A stretch of DNA of 6,054 nucleotides from Caryophanales bacterium UBA6768 (GTDB taxonomy: Bacteria > Bacillota > Bacilli > Bacillales_D > Amphibacillaceae). Both the position numbers and the translations under genes were made by a program. Each line of letters begins with the position of its first letter. Position 1 is the stretch's first letter. The stretch covers positions 315 to 6,368 of the forward strand of contig DKGO01000031.1 in the NCBI GenBank assembly GCA_002453315.1, in the 5' to 3' direction. This document shows, piece by piece, positions 1 to 6,054 of the stretch. The notes under the pieces were generated by a model, which worked only from the letters and a program-made list of their open reading frames with translations, was not told the DNA's origin and did not search any database.

Positions 1-28
1 TTAATACCACAAAAACAAATTATTCAGG

Positions 29-328
29 CTACTCAAAAATAAATTCAGCCCCGTAGAGGCCGGTAATGGTGCCCGAATCAAATGCAGTGAATGATGGAAT
101 TCTGGGAGCACTATCTGTTTCTCTTGTGTTGCTAGAATTACCGACATTCACGTTTTTTACCCAGTAGGATTCAGCTCTTACCTTATCAACCTGATGCATA
201 AAATAAGAGGTTCCGTCAGAATGATAATCTGGTATTATTACTATATCTCCACTGTACTTTATGGTTCCGCTTGCCTTGCTTCCGGATTTTTCACTTAACT
301 TTCCCGTACCTAAACTAGTATATGCCAT
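29..328 (-). CDS. small orphan protein, unknown function
   Basis: A 99-residue open frame from an ATG at 328 to a TAG at 29. I do not recognise the family. The product has no signal peptide or membrane segment. It is rich in Ser, Thr and Gly with alternating hydrophobic residues (for example GDIVIIPDY and TITGLYGAEFIFE), which suggests a small beta-rich domain. GC by hand count is about 40% over 61-300, above the other genes here, so it may have a separate origin. The start is doubtful. There is no clear Shine-Dalgarno sequence before the ATG (only AGTAGAA close to it). The frame is open for 11 more codons upstream to a TAA, with residues that still look protein-like (QRPETYPIVE). It could be the tail of a longer gene that has lost its 5' part. 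It lies beyond the terminator of the upstream membrane-protein gene and so is probably transcribed separately, but I see no good promoter. Confidence 0.5.
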   Translation of the reverse strand: MAYTSLGTGKLSEKSGSKASGTIKYSGDIVIIPDYHSDGTSYFMHQVDKVRAESYWVKNVNVGNSSNTRETDSAPRIPSFTAFDSGTITGLYGAEFIFE

Positions 329-510
329 TTCTACTATTGGGTAAGTTTCAGGTCTTTGTTATTGTACTAAAAACAGTTCTTTTTCCAGGTGATACGTTAT
401 ATTGGTTTTCCTAGTACATCCCACTTATTCTGATTTCCGTATTGTAAAGGCTGGTGAAAGGCTTAATAAATTAATTTTTTTATACTTTAAAACTCTCATT
501 TCTCCCTCAA

Positions 511-565
511 TAAAAAATAAAACAAAACAACAAAACCCCGTTCTGAATATAAAAACGAAGTTTTG
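511..565 (-). terminator. intrinsic terminator after the membrane-protein gene
   Basis: In the minus-strand RNA, bases 565-552 pair with 544-531. The stem is 14 pairs, including three G-U wobbles, around a 7-base loop (551-545); its base is CAAAAC with GTTTTG. A U-rich tract broken by a few G and A residues follows (530 to about 511). It starts 28 bases after the TAG of the membrane-protein gene, the expected place. The stem is modest in GC, so efficiency may be moderate. The wobbles mean the plus-strand transcript would fold less well, and it lacks a U tail on that side, which supports minus-strand use. Confidence 0.6.
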
Positions 566-593
566 CCTATTCTTTCTATTTAATTTTCAATTT

Positions 594-1649
594 CTAATCC
601 ATCCAGTCTGTTAAAATAAATCTATTTTCGAAACCTTTCCACCCTTCAATTTGATGTTCCACATTTGCGTCCTTTGTAACACCTAGTATAGTAATACGTG
701 GGAAGTCCCCATCATCTTCTTCAATGTTGGGAAGCAAATCTGTATCAAGTGCAAGTGACTCTACTAACACATCTTCCTCTTTCCCATCTTCGAATATAAA
801 TTTTACCATACTGTAAATAGTTAAATCAGGACCACCTAGGAATTCCTCTGGAATCAACTCTCTATTCGGATTAGATGGGGTTCCTTTTAATTCAGTAAAT
901 AATATCCTATTTTCATCCAATGTTATTTCTTCGACCCCGTCTGGTAACTTAATACGTTTAAATCCATTTGCATTTTTCCATACTTCATTCATTTCACTTC
1001 TAAGCCACGATAATGTTTCTTCATATACCTCTTTATCTTTTGTATAAGCTTCGTGTCTTTCTATGTCCTTTTCAGTTAAATTTTCTTTGATGTATTCGAA
1101 CTTTTCGCCTGGCGTCATGTTTGATTGTTGTTCGGCAACAGAGAAATCTACGTTCTCTCCCTTTGTAGCCCCTATTTTGGCTTCTGCCTCAAGTCTTCTT
1201 ATTTCACCCTCAGTTAATCCAATTTCTTTTAAAGCCTTTTCTAAATTCTTTTTAATTTTTCTTTTGTTGTTTGGGCTTATGTCTTCATTTTTTGATTTTT
1301 CCCTTAATTCTAAGGCATTGTTATATAATTTAACATACTCTTGTTTGGTCCAACCTATTTTGTCTATTAATTCTACAATTCTTTCTTCTCTTTCATCATT
1401 AGAAAGTAAAATTAGTTCCTGTGATATCTTATATAATTCATGTTGATATTCTTTCAACTCTTCTTCCGTTACATTTTCTTCATCATTTATTTCAACATTT
1501 TCGTCTGTTTTTTTTGTTCCATCAGTGATCGCTATCGTATCGCTATTTTGATTGAAAATGATAAGGACTGGGATGATGACTGCAATGAAGAGAATGACAA
1601 AAATTATCCATAATCTTTTTTTATTGCTTTGATTGTTTTTCTTTCCCAA
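594..1649 (-). CDS. single-pass membrane protein with helical stalk and C-terminal beta module
   Basis: I do not recognise a named family. I place the start at TTG 1649, giving 351 residues, because GGAGG at 1661-1657 sits 7 bases upstream. An in-frame ATG at 1694 would add 15 residues but has no ribosome binding site. Residues 1-12 are basic (many Lys). Residues 13-32 form one hydrophobic membrane segment, so the bulk is probably outside the cell. Residues 60-155 are highly charged Glu/Lys-rich helix and may form a coiled coil or stalk. Residues about 221-351 form a separate C-terminal module, predicted beta-rich, with KLPDGVEEITLDEN, a MVKFIFEDGKEEDV strand pair and an aromatic end (GWKGFENRFILTDWMD). 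The same module recurs as a broken copy just upstream at 1813-2206, so it is a real unit of inheritance. A likely terminator follows. No convincing promoter is visible in 1662-1812. The membrane topology is inferred and the biochemical role unknown. Confidence 0.75.
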   Translation of the reverse strand: MGKKNNQSNKKRLWIIFVILFIAVIIPVLIIFNQNSDTIAITDGTKKTDENVEINDEENVTEEELKEYQHELYKISQELILLSNDEREERIVELIDKIGWTKQEYVKLYNNALELREKSKNEDISPNNKRKIKKNLEKALKEIGLTEGEIRRLEAEAKIGATKGENVDFSVAEQQSNMTPGEKFEYIKENLTEKDIERHEAYTKDKEVYEETLSWLRSEMNEVWKNANGFKRIKLPDGVEEITLDENRILFTELKGTPSNPNRELIPEEFLGGPDLTIYSMVKFIFEDGKEEDVLVESLALDTDLLPNIEEDDGDFPRITILGVTKDANVEHQIEGWKGFENRFILTDWMD

Positions 1650-1656
1650 ATGAATT

Positions 1657-1661
1657 CCTCC
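1657..1661 (-). promoter_or_regulatory. ribosome binding site deciding a TTG start
   Basis: GGAGG on the minus strand, preceded by ATT and followed by a 7-base spacer (AATTCAT) before TTG at 1649. This is near-ideal for a Gram-positive ribosome and places the start at TTG rather than at the in-frame ATG at 1694, which is preceded only by AT-rich sequence without a purine motif. Confidence 0.8.
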
Positions 1662-1812
1662 AATTGATATAAAATAAAATAATATTATTTTCATCTACTC
1701 ACACTGTATATTTAATAATGCAATTTTTCATAAAAGTGTAGTTCGAGCTGGTTAATTGTATAAAAATTATAATTTCAAACTATTCTAAAATACTAACCCC
1801 AAACAATTAAGT

Positions 1813-2206
1813 CTATTTTATCCAATCCAGTGATACAAAATGGTCTTCATAACCATACAAATCTTCTATTTCGTGTTCGAAGGTTGGAACCACGGTATCG
1901 GGTGTGAACATACCAATTCTTAAAATACCTTCGGGTTGTTTTTCCTTATTAAACTTACTGTCGTCACCTACCGTTTCGAACAACACTTCCTCTATTCGTC
2001 CGTCTCTGTAAATTAAATCAACCAAAAAATAGACTGTGAAGTTATGGCTGTTATCATGGTAATTTAGGACTAAAGAGTTACCCCAAGGGTCTCCTTTGTA
2101 TTCTGTTCACCATAATACTTTCCTCATTCACAATGACCTCTGCAACGTCTCCTGGGAGTTTGAATGCTTTTTAGGCATTTCGTTTAATCCACAACACTTC
2201 CCAAGG
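1813..2206 (-). pseudogene. decayed copy of the C-terminal module of the membrane protein
   Basis: Read on the minus strand, this stretch matches the last ~130 residues of the intact protein at 594-1649, but in two frames with a stop. The first piece gives EVLWIKRNA, a TAA at 2173-2171, then KAFKLPGDVAEVIVNEESI; the intact gene has KLPDGVEEITLDENRI. The frame then breaks near 2080-2106: this frame ends at TAA 2080-2078, while the next is open from 2106 and gives YKGDPWGN, then LVDLIYRDGRIEEVLFE and an end in YEDHFVSLDWIK, stopping at TAG 1813. The intact counterparts are LKGTPSNP, MVKFIFEDGKEEDVLVE and FENRFILTDWMD. The 70-codon stretch 2025-1813 could be called as a gene from a TTG, but it has no ribosome binding site and begins inside the domain. 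No full-length N-terminal half is present. I infer a tandem paralogue that lost its front and decayed. Confidence 0.75.
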
Positions 2207-2584
2207 ATGCTGACAATTAATCGTCTGATTAAAGATTGTGAAGCAAATAATATAGAAATAATCATAACGAAAAACATTAGTCGATGCATCAAGTAAGGAG
2301 CTCCCGTCAGCATCCAAACCTATATTCACAACATGTTTGATAACAAATGGCTTTTGGAATTCAATTAACGCACCACTGTGATCCAACTCTCCTTCTAATA
2401 CGCGAAAAGGCAATCGTACATAAATCGTTTCACCATTTTCCCTCTCCCGATGCATGATACCATCAAAAAAACCGCTATGATATTCCCAATTCCCCCCCAT
2501 ATCAAAGCCATGGCCTTTTAGCAATTTTTTGGCATAGCCAAACTCCATTCTTTTCCCTTCTAAATCTGTTTCCAAATATAACAT
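2171..2584 (-). CDS. YugN-like family protein, 3' end probably replaced
   Basis: 137 residues from ATG 2584, chosen because AGGAGG (2596-2591) sits 6 bases upstream; the open frame continues 37 codons further but without a better start. Residues 1-105 look like the YugN-like family of Bacillus: a short helix, then GFDMGGNWEYHSGFFDG (26-42), YVRLPFRVLEGELD (55-68) and PFVIKHVVNIGLD (79-91). These are small cytoplasmic proteins of unknown function. After about residue 105 (nt 2270) I no longer see the family pattern. The last 32 residues are hydrophobic, then Trp-rich, and run straight into the decayed copy of the neighbouring membrane-protein module, whose in-frame TAA at 2171 supplies the stop. 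Overall length is close to normal for the family by chance. The family call rests on recalled family patterns, not on a search. Whether the protein still folds is uncertain. Confidence 0.6.
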   Translation of the reverse strand: MLYLETDLEGKRMEFGYAKKLLKGHGFDMGGNWEYHSGFFDGIMHRERENGETIYVRLPFRVLEGELDHSGALIEFQKPFVIKHVVNIGLDADGSSLLDASTNVFRYDYFYIICFTIFNQTINCQHPWEVLWIKRNA

Positions 2585-2590
2585 GTAGCT

Positions 2591-2596
2591 CCTCCT
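2591..2596 (-). promoter_or_regulatory. ribosome binding site of the YugN-like gene
   Basis: AGGAGG on the minus strand with a 6-base spacer (AGCTAC) before ATG 2584. It sets the start of the YugN-like protein at that ATG and excludes the 37 upstream open codons. Confidence 0.85.
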
Positions 2597-2629
2597 AAAT
2601 TTTTTATTATTATCGCAAGTAACTTTGTA

Positions 2630-2659
2630 ATAATACAAATTCAGAAAAATATTTGTCAC
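2630..2659 (-). promoter_or_regulatory. possible sigma-A promoter for the YugN-like gene
   Basis: On the minus strand, GTGACA (2659-2654) and TATTAT (2635-2630) are separated by 18 bases. Each is one base off consensus, and a TG directly precedes the -10 box. This would start the RNA near 2623, about 40 bases before the ATG. A perfect TATAAT lies further upstream, about 2681-2676, but has no matching -35. In DNA this AT-rich, chance matches are common. Confidence 0.35.
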
Positions 2660-2831
2660 ATTTGCAATGGACCATATTATACAGAGTCGTAACAATACAT
2701 AAAATTAGAAAGTGATAGTAAAATATTTTCAAGTAGTAAAGAAATTATGGGTGGTGGTCAACCTACTTTTCCAACCTTGAATAACATTATGTCCACTATT
2801 ATATAGCCAAAAGAGCACACACTTATCTTGA

Positions 2832-2860
2832 TATTTATAACCAGTTTCACGTTATAAATA
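2832..2860. repeat. perfect 10-bp inverted repeat, 9-base spacer
   Basis: TATTTATAAC (2832-2841) and GTTATAAATA (2851-2860) are exact reverse complements around CAGTTTCAC. Neither strand has a U-rich tail next to it, so it is not a standard terminator. An operator for a dimeric regulator or a weak RNA hairpin is possible. It sits about 250-280 bases upstream of the YugN-like start and about 140-165 bases after the STAND gene stop. Confidence 0.6.
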
Positions 2861-2998
2861 AAATTGATGCATGTACATTTTTTAATAAAACGACCGTGTA
2901 CGGGAACATATTGACTACTGTTTTTGACGTAGCTGGGAAAATGCTAATACCTAAATTACATAAATCTATATGACCATTTTTGCACATTATAGTATCAT

Positions 2999-5044
2999 TT
3001 ATAATTTAGTTATGAAAAAATCACCCTTTAAAAATCTATTATGAATACTCTCTATCTGCTCTATTAGATTATATACCTGTTCATAAACTCCTATTTCCCG
3101 TAATAACCCGATATCTTTAATTTTACTGACATTTATTCGCCATGTTCTGTCGACCTTATTACAAATTTCCCCATTTTTATTTAGCCGCTTCAGTAAACTC
3201 ATCGGAACATCGGGTGGATACACATCTAATTCCCCAAATATACCCAAATGATACATCATAGATAATTCATCCCCTATTTTGGAAGTTACAGATTCAGCAT
3301 TTCCAAAAGTAGTATACTCAAATTGATATTCACAATGTGAAATATAATTTAAAATTTTCTTATCTATATGTCCATTACCTAATAGATCTAAAAAATGTTT
3401 AATTTTAGGAGCAACAAAATTTTGGTTAAAATGGAATGGAGCCAATTCCTGATAGGCACGATACATCATTCCTTCCCAATCAAATCGTTTAAAGTAATAT
3501 GGACCAAAATCCATATATAGAATCTTATTTTGACACTTCTTTTCTACTTTTGTTTTTAGTTTTATTTTAAAAATATTATCCCCAAAAATTCTGTTATATA
3601 GCTCAACTAATTTCTTATCTTGTTTTCCCATTACAATAATAAATGCATTACAAAAGATAAATATTGGAAGTTGGACAAAACGTACCCATTCTCCATCTCC
3701 CAAAATTAACTTTTCTAAAACTAGACCCCTTAGCACTTCATTCTTTTTTAAATACTCTTCATAAACTTCACTAGTATAAAACTCTGTCCATCGGATAATA
3801 GGTTCTTCTTGATGCATAAACAGCATAAAAGCTTCCGCACAAAATTTAATCAATTCTTTTAATAATTCCAAATCGTTTTCCGTCAGATAATATAGCACTA
3901 ACACTGCAATCTTTGATTCGTTATTGGGAATTTCATCCTCAAGTTCTTGAATAGCCCCAAGCAATATATCAATGGATTCTTTAGTATTCATCCACTCGTC
4001 GAGATATGTAGATTTATCTAATTTTATATTTTGTATCAGACTTGTCTTCTTGGAAAAACCTAACTGACTTTCCAATATGATTGTCAGCATCTCAGTCTCC
4101 TCAAGATATGTCTCAACCGGTCCAAAAAGCCACTTTTCCGCTTCCTTTTTAATGACGTTTACTTCTATCTCCTCATCATCATCAACATACTTTGAATCAT
4201 ATTGGCTACTTCTATGATGTTTAGATATAATTTGAGGTCTTCTCCCGGTTAAAAAATAAATCTTGTCACCAAATTTTTGGGTATATCGTAAGTTGAATTC
4301 ATGTAGTATCTCTGGCACCCTATCAATTAGGATATCTAATTCTATATCCATTCCATACACTATTAAAAATTCTATCTCGTCAAGAATAATGTCCCTTAAT
4401 TTACCTTTAATCCCCTTAAATTCTATCTCATAGAAATTTGAAAAATCCTTTGGAAAAACTTTATTAAACTTTTCCATTTCTATATAATGATTAACACTAA
4501 AAGCATTATCAGCAAATTTTGTGATTATTTCATCTCCATTAAAAACCATTCCTTTTTCAATACAACTAACAATAATACTAGGTAGGTTATGTAAATCAGT
4601 ATATTGTGCAACTAAGTCCCCCCCACCCATTGTCTGACAATATTCTTTTATCTTCACCTCTAAAAAATCGAACAATTCGGGATGATTTAGTGGATTACAG
4701 CAGCGAAGCACATGATAGAACTTAGATAATTCATCGTATGAAATAATATCTAAGGCTAAATCGCTATGCCATCCTTCATTATATTCCATATAACTGAAAG
4801 GATAATCATGATAATGTATAATACATTCTTGAGTTATCATATTAGTTATCTTGTCACTACATTTCTCTGCTACGTATTCAAGTAGAATTTGAAGTTGATT
4901 AAAAAATGCACAACTTTGTAAAATTAATGGTATATATTGTTCACTATTCTTAATAATAAATTCGAATAAAAAGTCTTGTATAGCGGGCATGGTAAACTTT
5001 ACTACAATTTCTTCAATGTCTTCATTAAAATATGACTTAATCAT
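2999..5044 (-). CDS. C-terminal sensor half of an nSTAND3-type NTPase (second frame)
   Basis: 681 residues from ATG 5044 to TAA 2999 if read alone, but I think this is the 3' part of the gene whose NTPase core ends at 5062. The frame is open back to 5083, and the added codons give CIAELEKT, directly continuous with MIKSYF. Residues 16-31 read KFTMPAIQDFLFEFII; in nSTAND3 proteins a similar KF.NPSIQDFL segment follows the winged-helix part and leads into the C-terminal region. The rest is mostly alpha-helical and rich in Leu, Ile, Glu and Lys, with an acidic run at 288-294 (DDDEEIE). I see no catalytic motif, no signal peptide and no clear membrane helix. By analogy with STAND proteins, this part would sense the trigger. 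The ATG at 5044 has no good ribosome binding site (only GAGAA), which argues against a separate gene. No clear terminator follows. Confidence 0.7.
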   Translation of the reverse strand: MIKSYFNEDIEEIVVKFTMPAIQDFLFEFIIKNSEQYIPLILQSCAFFNQLQILLEYVAEKCSDKITNMITQECIIHYHDYPFSYMEYNEGWHSDLALDIISYDELSKFYHVLRCCNPLNHPELFDFLEVKIKEYCQTMGGGDLVAQYTDLHNLPSIIVSCIEKGMVFNGDEIITKFADNAFSVNHYIEMEKFNKVFPKDFSNFYEIEFKGIKGKLRDIILDEIEFLIVYGMDIELDILIDRVPEILHEFNLRYTQKFGDKIYFLTGRRPQIISKHHRSSQYDSKYVDDDEEIEVNVIKKEAEKWLFGPVETYLEETEMLTIILESQLGFSKKTSLIQNIKLDKSTYLDEWMNTKESIDILLGAIQELEDEIPNNESKIAVLVLYYLTENDLELLKELIKFCAEAFMLFMHQEEPIIRWTEFYTSEVYEEYLKKNEVLRGLVLEKLILGDGEWVRFVQLPIFIFCNAFIIVMGKQDKKLVELYNRIFGDNIFKIKLKTKVEKKCQNKILYMDFGPYYFKRFDWEGMMYRAYQELAPFHFNQNFVAPKIKHFLDLLGNGHIDKKILNYISHCEYQFEYTTFGNAESVTSKIGDELSMMYHLGIFGELDVYPPDVPMSLLKRLNKNGEICNKVDRTWRINVSKIKDIGLLREIGVYEQVYNLIEQIESIHNRFLKGDFFITKL

Positions 5045-5061
5045 TGTTTTCTCTAATTCGG

Positions 5062-6054
5062 CTATACAATCACACCTAAATTCTTAACTTTAGTTTTATT
5101 TATACTACGATTAATATACTTTTGATAACAAGTTTCTATATCTGATAGAAGCATCGGGGTAGATGATAGAAACAAAAGAATCGCTACTATCCTTGCTTCT
5201 TCGGATAACTCTATAAATACATCCTCCCAAAATGCGGTAGGGTAATCAAGATAAGAACATAATTCATAAAAATAATCCTCGGGAGTAATTCCTATTTTCC
5301 GTTCCCTGTCTAAGAATGTGGCTAATACACGTGGATTATAATTCGTATGATATATAATTTTATCACTTCGCCTATACAGGTATTCAACATAAGGATACTC
5401 AAGCGTTGACGTGTAAATATGGTTAAAAAACATGCTAGCCTTTTCGTCGTATCCATACTCTTCTATTGTAAAAATCATAGAATATTGTTCTAGGGTCTCT
5501 TTCAATAATAGATTTTTTTGTAATCCTTGTTGTAAGACATATTCCCTAGTCGTGAGTATTAATCTATGTCTGCCATTTGAATCTATAATAAGATTTAAAA
5601 GTGTTTTTAGTTGATTTCCGTGATTCCTTCGCCTATTTTCATTTTCAAAAATACTACCCCAAAAATCATCAAATATGACGATTTGTACTTGATCATCTTG
5701 TATTAGGGTATATACATCCTTAATTGAATTCGCCCAAACGTATCCATCTAAATTATTAGGTTGTAGAAAAGCCAAAGCCAATAAATGAGCCATGGTTGTT
5801 TTCCCTACACCTGGCTCTCCCGATAAAATAATCACATTTTTTTGATAAAAATGTTGCAACGCTTTACGATAAATTCTGGTCGGTACAAAAGTTTTTGACC
5901 TTTTAATAGCTTCATGAAACTCCATTTCCGATTCTTTGTATAAGGCACTATGTACAGTTTCTCTAAGCGTCTTTTGAAAAACATTAATGCTTGGGACCCA
6001 GAGCTTAAGACATGATAATTCAACATGTTTATATTGAGGTAGACTTAACAAATT
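5062..6054 (-). CDS. nSTAND3-type STAND NTPase core, 5' partial, frameshifted at its 3' end
   Basis: The frame is open through the right edge, so the gene starts outside the window; the TTG at 6051 is not a credible start. Counting residues from that TTG: LPQYKHVEL and KLWVPS (4-21) look like the linker before an nSTAND3 domain, FVPT at 55-58 is the usual lead-in, and GEPGVGKTT (78-86) is Walker A. IVIFDDFWG (124-132) is Walker B with two Asp, LILTTRE (164-170) is the sensor region, and NPRVL (239-243) opens the helical/winged part. STAND NTPases switch from an ADP-bound to an ATP-bound oligomeric state on sensing a trigger and activate an attached effector. nSTAND3 proteins often carry an N-terminal nuclease, which would be off the right edge here. 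The frame stops at TAG 5062 in the middle of the expected protein, and the C-terminal half follows in another frame. All NTPase motifs are intact. Confidence is high for the NTPase class and fair for the nSTAND3 subtype. Confidence 0.82.
   Translation of the reverse strand, partial: NLLSLPQYKHVELSCLKLWVPSINVFQKTLRETVHSALYKESEMEFHEAIKRSKTFVPTRIYRKALQHFYQKNVIILSGEPGVGKTTMAHLLALAFLQPNNLDGYVWANSIKDVYTLIQDDQVQIVIFDDFWGSIFENENRRRNHGNQLKTLLNLIIDSNGRHRLILTTREYVLQQGLQKNLLLKETLEQYSMIFTIEEYGYDEKASMFFNHIYTSTLEYPYVEYLYRRSDKIIYHTNYNPRVLATFLDRERKIGITPEDYFYELCSYLDYPTAFWEDVFIELSEEARIVAILLFLSSTPMLLSDIETCYQKYINRSINKTKVKNLGVIV
5065..5083 (-). other. frameshift site joining the two halves of the STAND gene
   Basis: The first frame runs to TAG 5064-5062. 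The second is open only after TAA 5086-5084. A switch must therefore happen within these 19 bases (GAATTTAGGTGTGATTGTA on the minus strand). Changing frame needs a step back of one base, equal to loss of one base or gain of two in the DNA. Neither a classical X XXY YYZ slippery heptamer nor a long homopolymer is present, so a mutation or an assembly error is more likely than programmed frameshifting. Confidence 0.7.

Larger units (their letters stand above)
2597..2998. other. AT-rich stretch without a convincing gene
   Basis: About 400 bases between the end of the STAND gene and the YugN-like gene. It contains the promoter candidate at 2630-2659 and the inverted repeat at 2832-2860. One minus-strand frame is open from 2943 to a TGA at 2760-2758, but it has no early ATG, no ribosome binding site and no composition that looks coding. 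I found no strong intrinsic terminator after the STAND gene stop at 2999. The short CCGT/ACGG pairing near 2892-2901 has almost no loop and is not convincing. Confidence 0.5.

Noticed and set aside
402..614. Plus-strand 70-codon open frame
   Set aside because: It covers the terminator and overlaps the end of the minus-strand membrane-protein gene. Its composition (runs of Lys, Asn, Phe) is what AT-rich non-coding DNA gives, and it has no ribosome binding site.
1063..1446. Plus-strand 127-codon open frame
   Set aside because: It lies wholly antisense to the helical stalk of the membrane protein; the Ser/Phe-rich product is the usual mirror of Glu/Lys codons.
2096..2296. Plus-strand 66-codon open frame
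   Set aside because: It is antisense to the pseudogene and fusion region, where minus-strand similarity to the neighbouring gene explains the sequence.
2892..2901. CCGT/ACGG pairing as a terminator of the STAND gene
   Set aside because: The stem is four pairs with a two-base loop, which cannot form a stable hairpin, and it is about 100 bases past the stop.
2758..2943. Open minus-strand frame of about 60 codons in the gene-poor stretch
   Set aside because: It has no early start codon and no ribosome binding site, contains Cys/Ile-rich low-quality sequence and matches nothing I recognise.
2284..3820. Repeated ATGCAT hexamers (near 2284, 2449, 2868, 3812)
   Set aside because: Several fall in coding sequence, where they encode Met-His or His codons, and there is no regular spacing. 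This is consistent with chance.
5432..5614. Plus-strand open frame inside the NTPase gene
   Set aside because: It is antisense to the conserved sensor region of the STAND protein and is a shadow frame.
5832..6026. Minus-strand 64-codon open frame in another phase
   Set aside because: It overlaps the STAND frame, which carries recognisable motifs; this one has none.

Overview
The window looks like an accessory region of a low-GC Gram-positive bacterium, most likely a member of the Bacillaceae. Four things point there: the AT-rich DNA (roughly 20-30% GC in the lines I counted in the large gene), strong AGGAGG/GGAGG ribosome binding sites, a TTG start with a good ribosome binding site, and a YugN-like gene, a family known mainly from Bacillus and relatives. 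All supportable genes are on the minus strand, so reading order runs from the right end to the left end.

Right half (6054 to 2999): a very large STAND NTPase gene of the nSTAND3 type. Its 5' end, which should carry the effector domain, lies outside the window. The NTPase core (Walker A, Walker B, TTRE and NPR motifs) is in the frame that stops at 5062. The long helical C-terminal part is in another frame starting by 5083. Sequence between that frame's upstream stop and its first ATG still reads as good protein, and the join reproduces the family's usual order. I therefore read the two reading frames as one gene split by a single frameshift near 5065-5083. STAND proteins of this class are predicted or shown to be anti-phage sensors.

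Middle (2998 to 1813): about 415 bases without a convincing gene, holding a perfect 10-bp inverted repeat and a possible promoter. Next is a YugN-like gene with a strong ribosome binding site. Its N-terminal ~105 residues look like the family, but its 3' end runs into a decayed fragment with an in-frame stop and a frameshift. That fragment is a degenerate copy of the C-terminal module of the next gene.

Left part (1649 to 29): an intact single-pass membrane protein with a helical stalk and a C-terminal beta-rich module, begun at a TTG codon and followed by a likely intrinsic terminator. Last comes a small orphan gene of unknown function with higher GC (about 40%) and a weak start.

The organisation suggests a gene-turnover spot: a broken defence gene, a broken paralogue and a chimeric YugN-like gene side by side. 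Only the membrane protein is clearly whole.
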